From: Opeltia flavorubescens
Taxonomy: Eukaryota > Ascomycota > Lecanoromycetes > Teloschistales > Teloschistaceae
Assembly (NCBI GenBank): GCA_000442125.1
Contig: KE546980.1
Location: 682,001-746,000, forward strand
DNA: 64,000 nt
Reading direction: 5' to 3'
Below the pieces are notes generated by a model. It was given only the letters and a program-made list of their open reading frames with translations. It made no database searches and was not told where the DNA came from. Shown in pieces: positions 22,601 to 33,020 of this stretch. Position 1 is the first letter of the stretch, and the number at the start of each line of letters is the position of its first letter. A program made the translations under genes and the position numbers.

Positions 22601-25251
22601 AAATAAATCTAATGCTATGCAGCAACGACTTCGACTCTGGAGACATCGCAATCTTAGTTCCCTACAGTCGCCAATTGGGTTGCCTCAAGGAGCGACTAAC
22701 TAGGACAGGAACCTGTTCGATCATATTGAGCGACAAAGACAAGGAAGATCTCGTCAAATCGAGGTCTCTAGATGAAGATGAGCTGCAGCAAGTCAGGTCG
22801 AATGTTGGCGTCCTTCCAATGGTCCGTCTTGTGACGATTGATGGCTTTCAAGGAGAAGAGGCGAAAGTCATCATACTAAGCACTGTTCGAAGCAACCTTC
22901 AGGACCGCGTTGGCTTCTTACAGACAACAAACCGTATCAATGTTGCCTGCAGCAGAGCTCGCAACGGGTTCTATATTGTTGGAAACTCCAACCTCCTGCG
23001 CACCGTTGACATGTGGGATTCCATCATAGCCAACTTCCAGTCCAAAGCAAGGATTGGGCCTTCTTTTGTAGTCCATTGCTCACGCCATCCTCACCTAGCG
23101 CAAGCGGTATCACGGCCCGAGCAGTTCCAAAATATTAAAGGTTGCGATAAGCGGTGCATCCACGTCCTCCCATGTGGCCATCGGTGCCCAGAGAAATGCC
23201 ATGAACCAGTACTTCATTCCCGCATACGATGCCGAGAGCCTTGCCCCCGACGACACTTTCAGTGCGGTCACACATGCACGAAGACATGTGGTGAGCCATG
23301 TGGTGGTTGTTCTCAGCCCGTGAAAGACGAGCAATTACCGTGTGGCCACACATTGCCCATCAAGTGTGTTGATCAAGGTCAGGACACAGAAAAGAAATGT
23401 ACAGTCACGTTGGAACCGATTATTTTATCGTGTGGACACTCGATCGAGAGGACTTGCTCATCCAAAGACGAGCCCATGCTCTGTGAAGCCCAATGCGAGC
23501 ATATTCATCAATGTGGTCACCAATGCAGCGCAAAGTGTTCTGAATGCCAGAAGAATCAGATCCACGGCAAATGTGTGGGTGTCTGCGGCAAACAGATGGC
23601 GTGCGGTCATACCTGCGTCAAGGAATGCCATTCTGGATCATGCTCTCGATGCGAGCAGCCGTGCATTCGATCTTGTGAACATGGTAAGGTATGTCGCAAA
23701 CCCTGTTATGTGATCTGTGACCCGTGTGTGCAAGGATGCCTCAAAACACATTGTGGTCATGGAAGCTGCTCAAGCATTTGCTCTTTACCATGTGATCAGT
23801 TACCATGTACCGAGCCGTGTGCCCTTCTTTTGCCTTGCGCCCACGTATGCCCCGGACTGTGCGGTGAACGGTGCGCCAGCGTGTGCCTGCAATGCGAGAC
23901 AGGAGAAGTCCCTTTGGAAACCAAGATCTTCCTTTCGTGTGGGCACGATTTCAATGTTGAAGACCTTGATACGAAGCTTGGTATCGACCACATGATGGAG
24001 CTGAGCGATTCAGGGAAGATTCTGGCCTTGAAGGGATCAATGGGAGAGCGGTGTACGAATCTGCCGCAATGCCCTCAATGTGGAGCACTTTGTGACGATG
24101 TTCGACGATATCGGCACCTCGGGCAATTCCGTGTCGCCTCGAATACTATTGACCGTTTGTACAACATGTTTGGTCGGAAAATGAAGACACTGGCGGAAAG
24201 GATCACGACCGCCAGTGAAAAGCTGGAAGATGGCTTTGAACTGTTTTGCAAGCGTTTTGAGCCGGGTCCACTGGCAGGTCCGGCAAATGCTGCATTGATT
24301 AGGGCGCGATTGGTGGATATCATGCCGACTCAGACGATGGTTACCCGCTTTCGGGGTGAGTCAATGTTTGAGGCGCGCATAATGTTGGATCAGCGTGCTG
24401 ACCTGAACCAGATGAAGTTATCCAAGGCGTCGAGGAGGACATTACTCACACAATCATGCTGCTGGGTGACACTTATTTGAAGACTCCTCCCCTGCTACCG
24501 TTCAAATGTCGATTCGAGCTCCTCTACTTCCATTGCCGTCTAATCGTGTTACGAGAAGCTACAAAGATCGTTGGGTTCCTTGATCAACCTGAGCATTCTC
24601 AATTCACAGGTCGAGTAGCCACCAAGCTTCGAATTTGTACGAATGGAGAAGCGAATGAAAACATTCGAGCGGTCAAATCGCTCATTGATCAATCGCAAAA
24701 ACACAAACTCAAGCGACTTGAGGTCGAGTAGGTGATCAAACATGCCAAATCACTGGGAGTGGAGCTAATTTTTCCCAAGGGCTATATTGATTCATACCTG
24801 CTATATGAAACTACTAAAGGATCTTGGCATTAGCCCCAAGTCGATGGTGGACGATACCGGCAACTTGTTGCTTCAGGCAGAGGCACTAATAGTCCAATAC
24901 CCCAACACAGCTGGACTACTTCGTTCTAGCCGTGGCTGGGTGAAAAGCTATTGGGAGAGCTCAAGGACGACATGGGAGCAGTCAACGAAGACAACGGCAA
25001 ACGTGTGGACGATCGAAACACGTAAATTCTGGAAAGACTGGGGTAATTATGAGGTTGGTTGCCTGGTCTATTGCAAAAACGGGCATCCATACTCCAAGAG
25101 ATCATTCGCGGGTTGCCCCGAGTGCGGGAAAATGAAGGCGGAAGATTCGGAAAGTCAAGCCGAATATGAGCGGCATCTTAACCGAGATAACTTCTTGCGT
25201 TGCCTGGATCGAATGGCGGAAACGCGTTTGGAGGTTGTTGCTAAGGGATGA
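19683..25251 (+). CDS. ZNFX1-like SF1 helicase with CCCH, NFX1-type and RZ-type zinc modules
   Basis: The protein resembles ZNFX1/S. pombe Hrr1, Upf1-like helicases tied to small-RNA and heterochromatin pathways. Proposed exons are 19683-19768, 19829-20135, 20190-22573, 22623-24355, 24427-24722 and 24820-25251 (about 1745 aa). A CCCH finger has C54, C62, C68, H72. Helicase motifs: Walker A GPPGTGKT (residues ~461-468), EEAG in place of DEAD-like motif II (~770), GDPLQLRP (~796), VTIDGFQGEE (~997), NRINVACSRAR. A Cys-rich NFX1 repeat region follows (~1100-1352). The C-terminus has CKNGHPY...GCPECG (~1687-1703), an RZ-type zinc finger. Ns at 21024 and 22210 hide two residues. The last join is weak: the frame stops at TAG 24729-24731 and the RZ part lies in another frame, so this is either a non-standard intron or a lesion. 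Confidence 0.85.
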
Positions 25252-26398
25252 AGGAGTGGAGATGCTTGGTACGATTGAGTTGTTCTTGTCACAGGATAGT
25301 TGTAAAGGTTGAAGTCACCAGAGCTGCCTAGTGGCTGGNATCGTATCCTTCGATGCTATCCATAGCTAATAATGTCACAAGAGCGACTTCGTCGTTATAC
25401 ATAGCAGAATCTTATCGATTTATTCAAACAGTAAGACTCCAATAAATGTCACTCCATCTTCCCCTGCATTATTGCTGTTGGTCTCAGCTAATCATAACCA
25501 TGGGCTGGCCCTCCACTCTAGCCAAAACCAGCTAATACGATTGATCTACAAGGGTCTTACTTAGCTACCTAATATGTGCTACTATTGATCCAGCTTCTGT
25601 TTTTGGGTTGAAACGTAGCTGGCATAAATTTTGCGCTACTGGAATCTGTGCAATGACAATGAGACCTGAACAGGCTGTCTGAGTATCTTTTGGAAAGAGG
25701 CGGACGGTGGTAGGGGGCTATGAATTATTTAGTCTCTTGCTACATACCTGTTCTTCCCAGTGGGAGCTCAGCCTCTCTCAATCAGAAGCGCCGGCTCCTG
25801 AAAACGGGAAAACTAGTAAGAATGATAATAGGAATGCAGCGATTTCCAGACATCATGCAACCAGGGGTATCGTCCAGGCACAGACCAGGATCCTGGAAGC
25901 ACCAAAAGTCTTGACGTCGTCGCTGAAGATCTTAGTCTTCCACTTATGACGCCCAATGCCAGATTGGCAGCCGTTAGCGTAAGATATCCCAGCACTTTCC
26001 CACGAGTGAGATCGATATTCTATCTCCATCGGACGAGAATCCGGTTAGCATGATGGCATTTCGACATTTAGCCGTCACACTGGATCTCAGATCGCCTCAC
26101 GGACCTCCTAAACTAGCTATGCGACCAATAAACGGCGATTGTTAATGGCATGGCTGTGAGGCTGGGTCCAACTAGATGGGTGATGGAGAGCCTCGATATG
26201 GGTTGTGAGATCATGGTATTTCCTCGAGCTATGTTCAATTCGTGTCGTCATTATTGATTCAAGGCTTGCACTGGTGGGAATGAAAAAAATAGAAGTATGA
26301 GGCAATTCCATGGGTCATCTATTACATCTTTATCTCCATCTTTCATACCTTTCAAAAAGTTTTTTATACCAATTTTGATAGTATTAAATCAGAACAAC
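25252..26398. other. Intergenic region between helicase and CHZ-like gene
   Basis: No convincing gene is seen in 1.1 kb. One N occurs at 25339. Small open frames at 25707-25949 look random. The last 120 bp before 26399 are T-rich, as expected for a fungal leader. Confidence 0.65.
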
Positions 26399-26797
26399 AT
26401 GTCTTCCGCCGACGATCAATACGAGCAGCAAAACGACGTTACCACTGGTGACATACCCGCTGGCGATTCCAAAGATAATGACTATGCGTCTCGAACTGGA
26501 CAGTACCAGATCCCTGTCCAAAAGGACGAGGCTCCAGTCACAGACCCCATCGACCCTGCTACAGCGGATTCCGATGAGACATTAGGTTAGTTCATATGCT
26601 ATGAATAATTGTCTCCACAGGTGATTGGACTGACGCAATTCGTAGCACGAGACGATGCCGATGCTATCGATCAGTCGAATATCATCGACGGACGCACTCG
26701 GGGTGCTAAGCCATCCGGTGGCTATGCGGAACCTGGTGACGAAGAAGGATTACCTGGAGCTGAGGATGGTACTTCGCGAGGTGCCTACTCGTCATAA
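26399..26797 (+). CDS. Small acidic protein with CHZ-like motif (possible histone chaperone)
   Basis: Exons 26399-26585 and 26646-26797 give 112 aa with one 60-bp intron that keeps the phase. The protein is very acidic and disordered-looking. The part after the junction reads DADAIDQSNIIDGRTRGAKP, which resembles the CHZ motif of H2A.Z chaperone Chz1 (acidic run, then N-I-x-x-x-R-T-R-G), followed by YAEPGDEEGLPGAEDGTS. The lack of a long lysine-rich N-terminus sets it apart from classical Chz1. A nuclear histone-binding role is inferred from this short motif only. The ATG follows an A/T-rich leader. Confidence 0.65.
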
Positions 26798-27422
26798 TTT
26801 ATGTTGGTTGGGAACATTATACAACTATCTCAAATAATGAGACGTTTCTTTGTAGTACGGGAACCAAGGCAGCTGTACATAGCATGAGATCGTAAATTAC
26901 TGTTTTTTGTTGGTTTTTTTGGCTGCTTTTTTGTGGTGATTCGACGTCCGTTACCTTGCAACTCGGATTCATTTTGATTAAGTTGAATCAGTCCTCATAC
27001 ATAAAGGAACATCCTTTGTTATGGAGTATCAAATTCTCTCTTAATACACTTGCGTATCAACCCGATAATCTTGCGTCACGACGGTAGCGATATATGGTCT
27101 GCTTGTCTTCTTAACAGCGATTGAACTTTTGACGATTGAAAAAGCATCAGATCGTCACCATCATACTTTATTATAGTTGATAACATGATTTATGCTAGCA
27201 ATTGGGGTATCTATGAACAGACTTAATGAAGTTTTCTTTGATTGTTATTGTAAGCCGATAGCCGAATAAAATAGACATCTGTCAAGCTGAATTGTCACCG
27301 CTAATATCTTTGCCAGAAGTTGAATGAAGACAACCAGTAGGGACACCCTCCTTCATACTGGCGTTCGAATTGGATCTGCCGACCAGGCACGCTATTAATA
27401 CTATTCTCTGTCACGAGCTCTT
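26798..27422. other. Region between convergent CHZ-like and PARP-finger genes
   Basis: Shared 3' sequence, with T-rich runs near 26905-26933. I see no gene. Confidence 0.65.
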
Positions 27423-28911
27423 CTATTTCGAACTGCCACCCTTCTTACGACCCTTCTTGACTTTGAGAGCATCTTCCGTAGGTGCTTTAGTAATTTCGGC
27501 CTCTTCCACATGCTCGGCTTTCTTAGTAACAGGCTTCTTGGTGTTTGCCGCATTCTTTGTCACTACCGAATTCTTAGTCGTTTTCAGTTCGCCAGCTGGG
27601 CTCTGCTTCTCGACATCCTCCATCTTGGCTTTGCGTGGCCGTCCCGCTGCTTTCTTTGGTTCCTCGTCAGCCTGACCCGCTTCTGCGGCGTCAGCTTCAG
27701 CTTTCTTTTGGCCTTTCTTGCCTGCTGCTTTCGGTTTCTTAGACCCGGTCGCTGCTGTTGTAATATCGTCTACAGCGTCTTCCTCACTTTTGACTTTGTC
27801 CTTTTTGATAGCTGCCCTGGACTTTGGCTTCACAGTCTTCCCCAGATCATCATCTTTTCCTTTGACATTCTTGGCATTCTTTGCCACCACTTCGATAGGG
27901 CCAGTGGCTTGCTCATCTACAGCCATCTCATCCGCACTCCCTTCATCCTTGATCGTCTTGCCTTTCTTTGTGGATGGTTTAGCTTTCTTTTTGGCGGGTT
28001 CGGTATCATTCTCATCACCCGAGTCCTCTTTCTTAGCGCGACCACGTTTCTTGGGCGCTGGCTTTGAAGGACTCTGATCTTCATCCTCTTCCTCGGATCC
28101 CTATCGCAAGAAACTTAGTAGGCTGAGAAATTATTTGAAAACAGGATAGTGACAAAATTTGGTGTTTACCTCTTTTACAGCACTCTTCTTGGGCAATGTC
28201 TTCGACTTCTTTGGAGCTGGTGAGCGAAATCCCCGTTTTCCCGGACGATTTTGCTCGGGATCCTGACATAATTAGTATGATTCAGCCCCTGTGGTAAGTT
28301 GCTGAAGTCTTACACCCCTCCAATCTTCATCCGCAACATGGCCATTCTCCAGAGCTAGCTTGACCTTTTCCCGAAGATCGTCTGGAAGTTCTTCATAGCC
28401 GTCTAGCATGCTTACGTCGTCCTCCACAGCGGTCTTAAGACTCTCAATCTGTTTGGGAGTAACACAACCCCTGCACAGGTTACCAGAGGAATCCCTATGA
28501 AATTTCAAGGGCTGAAAATTGAGGCGCAAACGGCAATAACAGGAATTTTCAAGAGAGCGTGAAATAATCAGAAGTCTCACCAATGCCTCCAGGTCCAACC
28601 CTGGTGTTCCCCGAAATTGACCCATGAGCCATATCGAAGCTCGCCCTTGTCTATTTTGATGCTGGCTTTCTTACACTCGGTATTCTTGCAAATTGCACGT
28701 TTGGTGCTCGCCAGCTCTAATGTCAGATATCAGCTTGGACTACTATCTTTGTTAGAAATGCAAGGAAGATATCGCCATGGAAAAAAAGAAGAAGGTTAAT
28801 ATAAGATCATTTACATAACTGTAAGTTCGAAAGCATGGAGCGAAACTACTTAAGAATGGGTTTTCACGACCAACTTTACTACGAAAAGGTCTTACCAACT
28901 CGGTATGCCAT
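27423..28911 (-). CDS. PARP-type zinc finger nuclear protein with Lys-rich tail
   Basis: The protein carries one PARP-type zinc finger, a DNA nick/break-binding module, but no PARP catalytic domain. On the minus strand the exons are 28911-28896, 28716-28581, 28470-28314, 28262-28170 and 28100-27423, giving 359 aa. Introns are 179, 110, 51 and 69 bp and all keep phase. The finger lies at residues 12-53: C15, C20, H50 and C53, with KGELRYGSW and WRHWGCVTPKQI. Next comes an acidic helix (YEELPDDLREKVKLALENG). The rest is Lys/Ala/Glu-rich with many KK/AKK blocks, consistent with nuclear targeting and DNA binding. This architecture is common in ascomycetes but its role is not established. The first coding exon is 16 bp, so the start rests on splice-site logic. 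Confidence 0.87.
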
Positions 28912-29269
28912 CTTGACAGTTATTTTCGGGCACAAGTGCAAATTAAGAAGACGATACTTCCCTTTGAACACCTCGGCAGAAGACTTCTTGACCTTTCATA
29001 AGAGATTGTACCCATGAATGATCGATATGTACAAAGTATAGACGCGTTTAATAGGCTCGTGAGCTGGCGCGTAGATTGAAAGTGCGCTAAGACAAAGAGA
29101 GTAAAGGTTCGCGCAGGATGGGGTCCAAAAGTCTTGATCTCATCCAACATTTCCTATGATCAGCCGGCTCCACCACCAGTGCAGCAGATTCACCTCAGCT
29201 GAGGACATGGGACGAGAAGAGTAGCCATGTCACTCCAGCGACCTGTTCTACAATCCTGGACTTCAGATA
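28912..29269. other. Divergent intergenic region
   Basis: This 358-bp stretch separates the divergent PARP-finger gene and the 1045-aa gene and must hold both promoters. No further feature is recognised. Confidence 0.6.
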
Positions 29270-32200
29270 ATGTGCAAGTATGTGACCTTTAATTCTTCCT
29301 CATATCTGAATCGCTTGGATCTTCCGCTTGCTTTCCTCACACCTTCCTTTCCTCTACGAACCACTTCTAGCCCGCGGCAGAACCATGTGTCACACCGCAA
29401 ACATGCAAAAATACGACGCTTTGCGACTGCGACCGCCAGAGCCTCTCGGCCCGAGGGTGGCCCGAGGGGTAGAGTTGAGAAAGAACGCCTTGCGCGACGT
29501 GCCATAATCGAGATCCTTCACTCTCCAAACGGATCTAACAAGAAACCGTGGACGAGTCTATTAGAACAATATTTGCCTTATCATCTTCGACGAAATGCAT
29601 CTCGACGACCCCAGGATACGGCTGCGAACAGCAGCCAACCCATTCCTGCACAGGATTTGCACATCTGGCTTGCTGAAGCGCGCAAAGTGCGCAAGGCCGA
29701 GGGTGACCTATTAGCATACCTTATTGTCGAAGAAGACAGGCCCGATGCCGTGTTGTGCCTTGTGCTTAAAATGCTCGAACAGCACATCGAGCCTGTGCAA
29801 ATGAAACGGGATCCCTCTAGCGGAACTCTACCAGCCTCACCGATGGTCTCTTTGGACGATACGACCCAATCTACAGCAGATTGCCGGATAGCGATAGAGA
29901 TGACCGCGTTCGCGGGATCTAGCCTTGATCCTCTCACTGAACGGCCGAAACGTTCAGTCAGGCACGAGTGCCTCGGGGAGATTTGGCGTAGTATGGGTTC
30001 CATGATAATCCAAGCTGCCGATGGCGAGACAATTTCGACCAAGTCAAAGTCAATCATGACATGTGTTCATCGGATCCTGGCTCACTTGCATCGATCTGGA
30101 GCCATACCATGTTCGATATACAATTACGCTCCGGCCAACGATCCCTCCGTGCTACAACGACCACCGACTATACACTATTGGAGCTTGAGGATTATGACCG
30201 CAATCTCGGATGCTTCTTGGACTTCAATGACTGCAAGTACACAAGACATTCAAGGCATTCGGCCCGGCCTACTAAGTCCCGACCCAAATGGCGGGGAAAA
30301 CCTATACCCAAGCGAGACTTTGTCATTCGCCCCCGAGGTTGAACCTCAAATATGGCTGGATTTCGTGCTTTGGTGCTGTGTGGAAGGAGGCTGGATCACC
30401 GAAGCCGCTGAGATCGTGTACCAGATGTGGACAAGAAAGGGTGAGAAGCGGCAGTATTCTGTCATCGACTACGATACACTCAATGAGCAGCATTCCCCGA
30501 AGCTCCCATGGACTGCCAGGGTGAAAGCTTCGATTAGGAGGTCTCGCATGCGAGAAACGGCGGGAGGCGCCACCTTTGGGAGTTACAGTGACAGGGTAGA
30601 TTTTCTTAAACCACCAGAGCGAACCGTAAGCAGTGAGGTCGTGGCTGCAATTATCGATGGGCTTGTCTCGACCGCAAGTCCGTATCCAGAACTCTTCGGC
30701 AACAAACATTCCGTCGTTGAAAAGCACATCAGCGTCTGTAAGATCATGTTGGATCGCAAGCAGCTTGGTTTGGGTTCCAGTTCATGGGATTCAGTCATTC
30801 TTCGCATCTTTGAATCACTTTCAACCAACACAAATGCGCGGCAGACTTTCCTCGAGCAAATTATTTCGTGGTCTCCTCCATTCCTCCAGGAACCGTTTGC
30901 GACCAACTCAGCATATCGTTCGACTTCATTGGCTCAAACATACATTGCAGACCCCTCAGCCATGAGTCTTGGACTCCTATACCGCCTGATGTCCGACTTC
31001 GCCCTTGTGGGTCACTATCGTGGCGCGTTGAGGATCTTCCAAAGGCTACAGCACATTGTCGACGCAAATCGAAGGGCGAGTCTTGATAGTTTCCCAGCTG
31101 CGATAACATCCGTTCTCCAAACCGACGGCGAAGACGCGCTTATTGGGAACGGCGATCAGCGAGAAGCTCCTGGGCTGAATCTGAGGCTCCCTTCACAAGT
31201 ATTGGCCCCATTTTTAGATTTGGTCACTGATGCCAAGGATTTTGATCTGGGTAGCTGGCTGCTGTACAGCAACGACATAGATGGCTGCATTATTCCGCCA
31301 GATATGTATTCTGACAGTACCCTTCAGCCTTCACTTATTCGTTTTGCTTCCGCGGCAGGCAACCTAGAACTTTTGGATGGCGTGACACGGCAAGTAAAAG
31401 CGCCAATTCCTCAGGAGGTACTTCGGGCCCTACTTCATCATCAAATTCGACATAGGGAGTGGGATGCTGTTCACGAAATCCTGGAGCTTCTCCGGGATGG
31501 CGACGGGTCCGCTTGGGATCCAACTGATGTCATGGCACTCGCAAAAGCTGTCTTAGAGGCCGAAAAGGATCCTCCCAATGCTTCGCCGCAGACATCGACT
31601 GTGCTCACACCATCTAGCCTGCTTCAAGCTCTTTTGCGGGGCCGTTACAACTCAGTCCGAAACCCATCACAGCCGCGTGATCTATCGGAACCACGAATGC
31701 TTAACCAGCTAGCACGGCTTATTGCAAGTATTCCTAGTCGATTGCGAGAGGATCTTTTGCCATTCTGTAGTCGTGAGAATAATCAGCTTTCAGCAAGCTG
31801 TGCCGTTCCCACAACAGCTTTTAACAGGCTGCTTGAGTTTGTGGTAGATGGACTGGGAGCTCTGGAGGGCCAACATTTGTGCGAGCACTGGTGCTTTTTG
31901 CCCAGAGCCCAAAGCATCCAGGGTCGGTCTAGCGAAAGCGGCGGCGAGGAAGTGGTGCTGCCAAATATCCAAACCTTCTACATCATACTACGTCCCCTCT
32001 TGCAGGCTAGCATTGATGCGGCCAAAAGACTAGGCGATATCGACGTTGGCCATTCAAGCGCCCAAAAAGGCAATAGCTCTGGCAGTGAATCGACCATTGA
32101 CTCGACCGGTATCTCGTATAATCAGCGTCGCAATGGTGACCAGGAACATAGAGTCATACGTTGGGGTATTGCACAGTGTCTGGATCTTGGCGTTCGATGG

Positions 32201-32407
32201 AAAGATATCGAGCAGGATCTCCCTGGCCTAGCTGCCTATGGACAGATTAATAAACTGACTTCTCTTGATTTCCACAATAGCACCAAGAACGATGCCGATA
32301 GCCAGGCGATCCAAGTCTCTAACAAGAAGACGCTGGACAATGAGGCTGCTGATGGGCAGAAGATCCATGTTGAATTAGACATTGCTAGAGGCCTGGGTGA
32401 AAAGTAG
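29270..32407 (+). CDS. Large putative mitochondrial helical-repeat protein, unknown function
   Basis: A single exon encodes 1045 aa. The first 60 residues are rich in Arg, Ser and Thr and poor in acids, with HRKHAKIRRFATATARAS, which looks like a mitochondrial presequence with a processing site near RRF. The body is mostly helical with short paired helices such as QIWLDFVLWCCVEGGWITEA and LGLLYRLMSDFALVGHYRGA, reminiscent of PPR/TPR-like organelle expression factors, but no repeat is clear enough to name. No catalytic motif is seen. It is divergent from the PARP-finger gene. An upstream ATG at 29227 is in another frame and leads to a short ORF. A role in mitochondrial gene expression is inference only. 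Confidence 0.72.
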   Translation: MCKYVTFNSSSYLNRLDLPLAFLTPSFPLRTTSSPRQNHVSHRKHAKIRRFATATARASRPEGGPRGRVEKERLARRAIIEILHSPNGSNKKPWTSLLEQYLPYHLRRNASRRPQDTAANSSQPIPAQDLHIWLAEARKVRKAEGDLLAYLIVEEDRPDAVLCLVLKMLEQHIEPVQMKRDPSSGTLPASPMVSLDDTTQSTADCRIAIEMTAFAGSSLDPLTERPKRSVRHECLGEIWRSMGSMIIQAADGETISTKSKSIMTCVHRILAHLHRSGAIPCSIYNYAPANDPSVLQRPPTIHYWSLRIMTAISDASWTSMTASTQDIQGIRPGLLSPDPNGGENLYPSETLSFAPEVEPQIWLDFVLWCCVEGGWITEAAEIVYQMWTRKGEKRQYSVIDYDTLNEQHSPKLPWTARVKASIRRSRMRETAGGATFGSYSDRVDFLKPPERTVSSEVVAAIIDGLVSTASPYPELFGNKHSVVEKHISVCKIMLDRKQLGLGSSSWDSVILRIFESLSTNTNARQTFLEQIISWSPPFLQEPFATNSAYRSTSLAQTYIADPSAMSLGLLYRLMSDFALVGHYRGALRIFQRLQHIVDANRRASLDSFPAAITSVLQTDGEDALIGNGDQREAPGLNLRLPSQVLAPFLDLVTDAKDFDLGSWLLYSNDIDGCIIPPDMYSDSTLQPSLIRFASAAGNLELLDGVTRQVKAPIPQEVLRALLHHQIRHREWDAVHEILELLRDGDGSAWDPTDVMALAKAVLEAEKDPPNASPQTSTVLTPSSLLQALLRGRYNSVRNPSQPRDLSEPRMLNQLARLIASIPSRLREDLLPFCSRENNQLSASCAVPTTAFNRLLEFVVDGLGALEGQHLCEHWCFLPRAQSIQGRSSESGGEEVVLPNIQTFYIILRPLLQASIDAAKRLGDIDVGHSSAQKGNSSGSESTIDSTGISYNQRRNGDQEHRVIRWGIAQCLDLGVRWKDIEQDLPGLAAYGQINKLTSLDFHNSTKNDADSQAIQVSNKKTLDNEAADGQKIHVELDIARGLGEK

Positions 32408-33020
32408 ATATTCTAGTGAACGACCTATTGATAGAGACAAGGGCCAGTTGGAGGTCATGTATGTACATACTACAGCGATCTTTTGACATTTTAGATCTCA
32501 TCATAGGCTCTGAACAAGTGCAGTACGACGAAAACCCTTTGTTCCGTATCTCCTACTGTGATATTGACATTTTGCAGCTAGTTTTAATCCCTTTTAGGAA
32601 AAGCGGCGAAAACGGGTATTTGTTACTTGTCTACCTACTTTCGACTCTTACTCACGACTTTACCTCGTGAGCATTACTACCAATCACCAGCGTATCAAAG
32701 TATATTAACAAATCACTTGAAAACCCATCATCTCTCCACACATCCTTTATGGGTCATCTCCAGAAGCCAGGATCCTCAACTTATAAATGTCCTCCGTTTG
32801 CGCTGGGCAACAGGATCGCCGTCAGCTTTTGGCCTTTTGACTTCGTAACGTTCGCTGATTTGCGCTGGCTACTGGTGGATAGTCCGTCCTGAATGGGCGG
32901 ACGGTAAAATCGGAAAATTTTTCGACTTCCCAAATCACAGTACGTCAACAGCCACGAATGGCACCTGAACCTGTGATACTTATCTTTGCGTAGATTGACG
33001 ACACTGTTTTATGCCAAAAC
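32408..33020. other. Intergenic region upstream of the Psk1-like kinase
   Basis: I see no gene. It should contain the promoter and leader of the kinase gene. Confidence 0.65.

Noticed and set aside
25252-26398. Degenerate transposon remnant
   Set aside because: The region is TA-rich in places, but I found no terminal repeats, no transposase-like frame and no clear RIP-type pattern by eye.
29227-29290. Alternative start and intron for the 1045-aa gene (ATG 29227, donor GTATGT)
   Set aside because: Splicing to the likely acceptor near 29372 leads to the wrong frame and an early stop.
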